Part shown: positions 60,508 to 64,000 of the stretch, in pieces | Layout: every line of letters starts with the position of its first letter | How positions within the stretch are numbered: position 1 is the stretch's first letter | Assembly (NCBI GenBank): GCA_041737835.1 | Contig: JBGSQY010000049.1 | Strand: one strand, 5' to 3' | Length of the DNA stretch: 64,000 bases | Source of the DNA: Bythopirellula sp041737835 | Lineage (GTDB): Bacteria > Planctomycetota > Planctomycetia > Pirellulales > Lacipirellulaceae | Made by a program: the position numbers and the translations under genes | Notes under the pieces: model-generated | What the model was told of the DNA's origin: nothing | The model's database searches: none | Seen by the model: the letters and a program-made list of their open reading frames with translations, nothing else

Positions 60508-63504
60508 ATGCCTCAACTTATGCCCCGACATTCCTCCACATGCTTTGAACTTCGTTGCCCACTCGCCAGCTCACTGTTTCGCTTGCTGGCTTTGATGGCA
60601 ATTTTCTCGATGACGCTCACTCAGGTGCGGGCACAGATTACCTGGACTGGTGGCGTCGGCAATTACGGTGACGGCGCCAATTGGAGCGGGGGAGCCGTGC
60701 CAATGAATAGCGAGGCGATTCTGATCAACAACGGAGGTACCGCGCAGATCGCTGGTACCAATTCGTACTCAGTAGGCAACGTCACTCTAGGATCGGGTGG
60801 CGCCGGCACGCTGGAAGTTGGCAGCGGCATTAACACCGAGTTGGACGCCAATGAGTTCTACGTCGGGTACCAGGGATTGGGAACGTTCACCATCGGATCG
60901 GAGGCATTGCTGGGGGCGGGCGATTTCTGGGCCGGCTATGCTTCGGGAGCCACGGGAATTGTGAATGCAAGCGGTGCTTACTTGTCTCCCTTCACCGTCT
61001 ATCTCGGCTACGAGGGCGATGCCACCGTGACTCTGGAGAATGGTTCCACGTTACAGAGTACGACCGGCTATGTCGGCTACTCGTCCGGTTCGCATGGTGT
61101 CGTGAATCTCACGGACAGTACCTGGAAGGCCGAGAATCAAGGCAATCCCCGTGATATCACGGTTGGGCTGAGTGGCTGGGGCGAAGTCCAGGCCATCACC
61201 TCGCAGCTATCGGTCGACAACCTTGTTGTTGCTGCCAACACCGGTTCAGTCGGCGACGTATCCGCCAGTGGCGGCACCCTCACCATCGAGCAGGAACTCA
61301 CCGTCGGTAGCGCTGGTACCGGCACGCTTACGCTTACGAACGCGGCGTCCGCCCAGATCGGTGGAACAGTATCGATCGGCATGGATGGCAACGGAACCCT
61401 CGACACGACCGACGCAGACTTTCATGCCCCAGAGCTGTTTGTCGCACAGAACGGCGGATCGACGGGTTCGGTGACCGTGTCGGGCGGCACCATGACTCTG
61501 ACGGGTGAACTTCACGTCGGCGCGGGTGGCACTGGCACGTTCACGCTTGAAGGTGGAGCAGCTCTCAACACCGACAAAGGCAACATGGGCTTTGCAGCAG
61601 GTTCGACGGGAACCATCGACGTCCTCGATGGCACCTGGACCAATACGCAGGCCATTTTTGTGGGGGTATCCGGTGAAGGAACTCTGAACATTGGCGCGCA
61701 AGGCGTCATCCACAGCGAGAGCGGTTACATCAGTCAGGAAGCCATCGGCGAGGGCAAAGTCAATTTCACCGGAGGTTCCTGGATCATGTCCAACACGCTG
61801 GCGGTCGGCGTCAATGGGAATGCGGAACTCAACATGACCGGTGGCGAGATCTCTTCCCAATGGGCGCAGGTCGGGCTCTCCGGACATTCGTTGGGCGTTG
61901 TTCAAGTCGACAATGCAACTTGGACCACCGGCCAGACGCTGACGATCGGTGTCGATGGCAATGGCGGCGAGTTCTACGCAAGCAATGGCGCGAACGTAAC
62001 TGCGGGTGCGATCGAACTGGCAGCCAGCGCGAACGTCACCGGCTTGCTCGAAGTTGTCGATTCGACCCTCACCACAGAGACTATTCTGCAAGGTGGAGGG
62101 AGTGGGTCGCTCTCTTTCTCGGGAGCTCAATTGAAACTGCTGGGGGGCTCGTCGGTTATCGACTCACTTCTCATCAATGGCTTCGCAGCGGACGCAGTGG
62201 TTTTAGGAACTGGGGGCCTGACGGTCGACACGCAAGGTGGCAACGCACAGATCCCCACCATCCTGAGTGGAACGGGTGGCCTGACCAAAGGGGGTGCCGG
62301 TCGACTCAGGCTCACGGCGGCGAATAGCTACGAGGGTGGCACGACGATCGCAGGCGGCTTACTCGAGCTCACCAACAGCGGCGCACTCGGAACCGGAAAT
62401 GTCGCCGTGGGATCCGGTGAACTCCGTGCTTACAACAGCGTGACACTCGCCGGTGATCTCAACGGGGGCATTCAACTCATCTCCGTGTCCGGCGGTCAGA
62501 TGGGAGTTTTCTCGGCGGTCACGAACCAGACATTCACGCTCGCGCCTCTCGATTTCCTGCTTGTCGATGGCTCGACGATGCAAGTTGGCAGCAGCGGGCA
62601 AACCGGCACCGTGGTCTTCGCGCCCTCCGGTGCGGTGGCGCTTCCCGGTGATGCGTCGCTCAATGTCGCCGCGGGTACAATGGTCGCCGCGAACAGCGGT
62701 CTCGAATTCATCACCTCCGTGGCGACCTCAACCACGGTGGATTCCGGTTCCACGCTCGATTTCCAGGACCACCTTTCCACCGGCGGCATCCGGGCCCTGT
62801 ATGGTGAGGGGACCGTCAACATGGGCACCTCTTCTTCGACCATGCTGATCGTCGATTCCGGCAACTTCGCTGGTAACATCGCAGGCAACGGCGGCCTTGT
62901 GAAAGATTCGACCGGCATCCTGACGCTCACCGGGCAAACTGCCTTCATCGGCGGGACGACCGTCAACGCGGGGACGCTTATCGTCGATGGCTCGCTTTCG
63001 TTCGGCTTGGGATCGGCGTGGGTCAACACCGGCGGCACGCTGGGTGGCAGCGGCATGGTGGGTGATGTGGCACTCAACGGCGGCACGCTTTCCCCCGGCA
63101 ACTCGGCCGGAACACTCACAATCGCCGATCTTCTCTGGACATCTGGCACTCTGCTCTTCGACCTTGGACCCACCCCTGCCGAGTCCGACCTGCTCAACGC
63201 CATCGAGCTCGAAGGACTCTCCACCACCTCCACCTACGAGTTCACCTTCGTGAACAACGGTTGGAGTGTTGGCACGACCTACGACCTCATCACGTTCGAC
63301 GCTTCGACGATCCCTATCGAACAATTCAAGTACACCAACGGCAACGGCTTCGACGGCATCTTCGCCTACAACGGTAATACCCTGCAGTTCACCGTGAGTG
63401 TCGGGGCTGTCATTCCCGAGCCTTCCACAGGTGTGCTGCTCATGCTGATGGCCATGCCCGCCCTAGCGCATCGCGCTCGCAGTCAAAGGGCCACTCAGCG
63501 GTGA
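60508..63504 (+). CDS. large PEP-CTERM protein with autotransporter-associated beta-strand repeats
   Basis: 998 residues. A signal segment (LLALMAIFSMTLTQVRAQ) opens it. Residues ~45-600 are degenerate repeats of about 35-40 residues containing strings such as GGAGTLEVGSG, GYAGSG-like YVGYSSGSHGVVNLT and GAGGTGTFTLEGGAALN. Then come the PATR-type motifs GGLTKGGAGRLRLTAANSYE and GLVKDSTGILTLTGQTAF. It ends with PEP-CTERM signal IPEPSTGVLLMLMAMPALA and a basic tail. No beta-barrel autotransporter domain is present, so export and anchoring should rely on exosortase. The role is probably surface or matrix structure. Confidence 0.9.
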   Translation: MPQLMPRHSSTCFELRCPLASSLFRLLALMAIFSMTLTQVRAQITWTGGVGNYGDGANWSGGAVPMNSEAILINNGGTAQIAGTNSYSVGNVTLGSGGAGTLEVGSGINTELDANEFYVGYQGLGTFTIGSEALLGAGDFWAGYASGATGIVNASGAYLSPFTVYLGYEGDATVTLENGSTLQSTTGYVGYSSGSHGVVNLTDSTWKAENQGNPRDITVGLSGWGEVQAITSQLSVDNLVVAANTGSVGDVSASGGTLTIEQELTVGSAGTGTLTLTNAASAQIGGTVSIGMDGNGTLDTTDADFHAPELFVAQNGGSTGSVTVSGGTMTLTGELHVGAGGTGTFTLEGGAALNTDKGNMGFAAGSTGTIDVLDGTWTNTQAIFVGVSGEGTLNIGAQGVIHSESGYISQEAIGEGKVNFTGGSWIMSNTLAVGVNGNAELNMTGGEISSQWAQVGLSGHSLGVVQVDNATWTTGQTLTIGVDGNGGEFYASNGANVTAGAIELAASANVTGLLEVVDSTLTTETILQGGGSGSLSFSGAQLKLLGGSSVIDSLLINGFAADAVVLGTGGLTVDTQGGNAQIPTILSGTGGLTKGGAGRLRLTAANSYEGGTTIAGGLLELTNSGALGTGNVAVGSGELRAYNSVTLAGDLNGGIQLISVSGGQMGVFSAVTNQTFTLAPLDFLLVDGSTMQVGSSGQTGTVVFAPSGAVALPGDASLNVAAGTMVAANSGLEFITSVATSTTVDSGSTLDFQDHLSTGGIRALYGEGTVNMGTSSSTMLIVDSGNFAGNIAGNGGLVKDSTGILTLTGQTAFIGGTTVNAGTLIVDGSLSFGLGSAWVNTGGTLGGSGMVGDVALNGGTLSPGNSAGTLTIADLLWTSGTLLFDLGPTPAESDLLNAIELEGLSTTSTYEFTFVNNGWSVGTTYDLITFDASTIPIEQFKYTNGNGFDGIFAYNGNTLQFTVSVGAVIPEPSTGVLLMLMAMPALAHRARSQRATQR

Positions 63505-63545
63505 TGTTGTCGCTAGTGCATGTCCCTTTCGATGTGAGCGCCCGT

Positions 63546-63670
63546 GTCGTCCTCCCGATGACATGGTCCCGATCAACCAAGTCGAACGCTCTCGCCAAGG
63601 GATGCCAGTCGGCCAGTGGCGTGAAGGGCCGCGGTATTAAGTTTTAGGCTTGGTTGCTGCAGCTTAGGAC
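63546..63670 (+). pseudogene. lipoprotein 3' fragment, repeat copy 3
   Basis: 95 nt match the end of the lipoprotein gene at 49790, with 6 differences from copy 1 and 5 from copy 2, one of the latter being Tyr to Asp. The match continues past the stop for about 30 nt (GTTTTAGGCTTGGTTGCTGC), as in copy 1 but not copy 2. No start or signal is present. It marks the right edge of the second accessory segment. Confidence 0.75.
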
Positions 63671-63773
63671 ATGCCCACCTTACGTAGTTGGGTGACGGCG
63701 GAATATCCGCGGAGTACGCCAATGAGCTTGATACAGTTCCAGGCTCAATTCTTATGGGAAATGTCGGCTTAAC

Positions 63774-63857
63774 ATTCCCGTTCCCGAGCCGAGCGGACTC
63801 GTGTTAATGCTGTTTTTGTATGGCCTAGCTTGCAGGAGTTTATGTAAATTTGGTTAA
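63774..63857 (+). pseudogene. remnant C-terminus of a PEP-CTERM protein
   Basis: The frame starting ATT-CCC-GTT-CCC reads VPEPSGLVLMLFL followed by a short hydrophobic and Arg-containing tail and a stop. This is the shape of a PEP-CTERM sorting signal. A stop codon in the same frame lies about 45 nt upstream, so the rest of the gene is lost or frameshifted. Confidence 0.5.
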
Positions 63858-64000
63858 GACTGCTCTGTCGAAAACCTAGTCGCACGGGATAATCATGATG
63901 TTGTGTGTCAGGACTCGAAGTGTGATTTCGCGTGACTGAGACCAGAAGGTTCTCGCCCGCAGGGCGGATCCCATCGAGCGTTTGATCATGCTGTTGACGG

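Larger units (their letters stand above)
63505..64000. other. 3' flank with repeat copy 3 and PEP-CTERM remnant
   Basis: About 500 nt after the large PEP-CTERM gene with no intact gene. It contains the lipoprotein 3' fragment (63546-63670) and a broken PEP-CTERM tail (63774-63857). The last 140 nt show nothing recognisable. Confidence 0.5.

Noticed and set aside
50066..63545. Integrase or transposase for the accessory segments
   Set aside because: All open frames were read for recombinase-like motifs and none was found, so mobility is inferred from the repeats only.
1..64000. CRISPR array
   Set aside because: No regularly spaced direct repeats were seen; the only repeats are dispersed palindromes and the lipoprotein fragment.

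Overview
The window looks like chromosomal DNA of a planctomycete, probably of the Pirellulales type. This is inferred from gene content: a DUF1559 protein with a prepilin-like N-terminus and an H-x9-DG tail, planctomycete-style lipoproteins, PEP-CTERM surface proteins, a formylmethanofuran dehydrogenase/hydrolase (Fwd/Fhc) gene set in a bacterium, a TPR protein ending in two RNA-polymerase alpha-CTD modules, a fused SecDF and Tat-signal Gfo/Idh/MocA and SUMF1-like proteins. No rRNA, CRISPR array, transposase or integrase was found. One tRNA (Thr, anticodon CGT) is present.

Layout. 1-7.1 kb: housekeeping genes (NrnA-like phosphoesterase, RibF, Ppx/GppA, NAD(P)H-hydrate dehydratase, LarB) and a GAF/sigma-54 activator. 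7.1-12 kb: a sulfate ABC transporter operon (sbp-cysT-cysW-cysA-yezD), divergent from the activator, with inverted repeats and a hairpin-rich leader between them. It is followed by a well-formed mini-ORF encoding MICCCCCIAFA, then a BON-domain/lipoprotein gene and a DUF1559 gene ending in a strong terminator. 14-19 kb: envelope proteins of poorly known function. 19-25.7 kb: secDF-yajC-tgt, the TPR/alpha-CTD protein and tRNA-Thr.

25.9-39.5 kb is a sugar-acid catabolic region. Two tandem GH95 alpha-L-fucosidases diverge from an operon of a UxaE-like epimerase, an aldo/keto reductase, an RbsD/FucU mutarotase, an L-fuconolactonase-like amidohydrolase and a zinc alcohol dehydrogenase. A fumarylacetoacetate-hydrolase-family enzyme, a 2-hydroxyacid dehydrogenase, a VOC protein and a Gfo/Idh/MocA oxidoreductase follow. 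Together they outline a non-phosphorylating L-fucose route to pyruvate and lactate, but no L-fuconate dehydratase is visible.

39.5-45.2 kb: fhcA, fhcC and fhcB on the minus strand, with mobA inserted on the opposite strand between fhcA and fhcC, and a SUMF1-like gene overlapping fhcB. 45-50 kb: a quinone-reductase-like enzyme, a zinc metallopeptidase, TatC with a large periplasmic insertion, and ManA.

49.8-64 kb appears to be two accessory segments. A small lipoprotein gene (49790-50065) has its 3' end repeated at 58159-58303 and 63546-63670. The first interval carries a complete metal-type RND efflux operon rich in histidine proteins. The second carries two PEP-CTERM proteins, one of them with autotransporter-type beta-strand repeats. 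A PEP-CTERM tail remnant lies just beyond the third copy. This arrangement resembles integration at the 3' end of a gene, although no recombinase is present.
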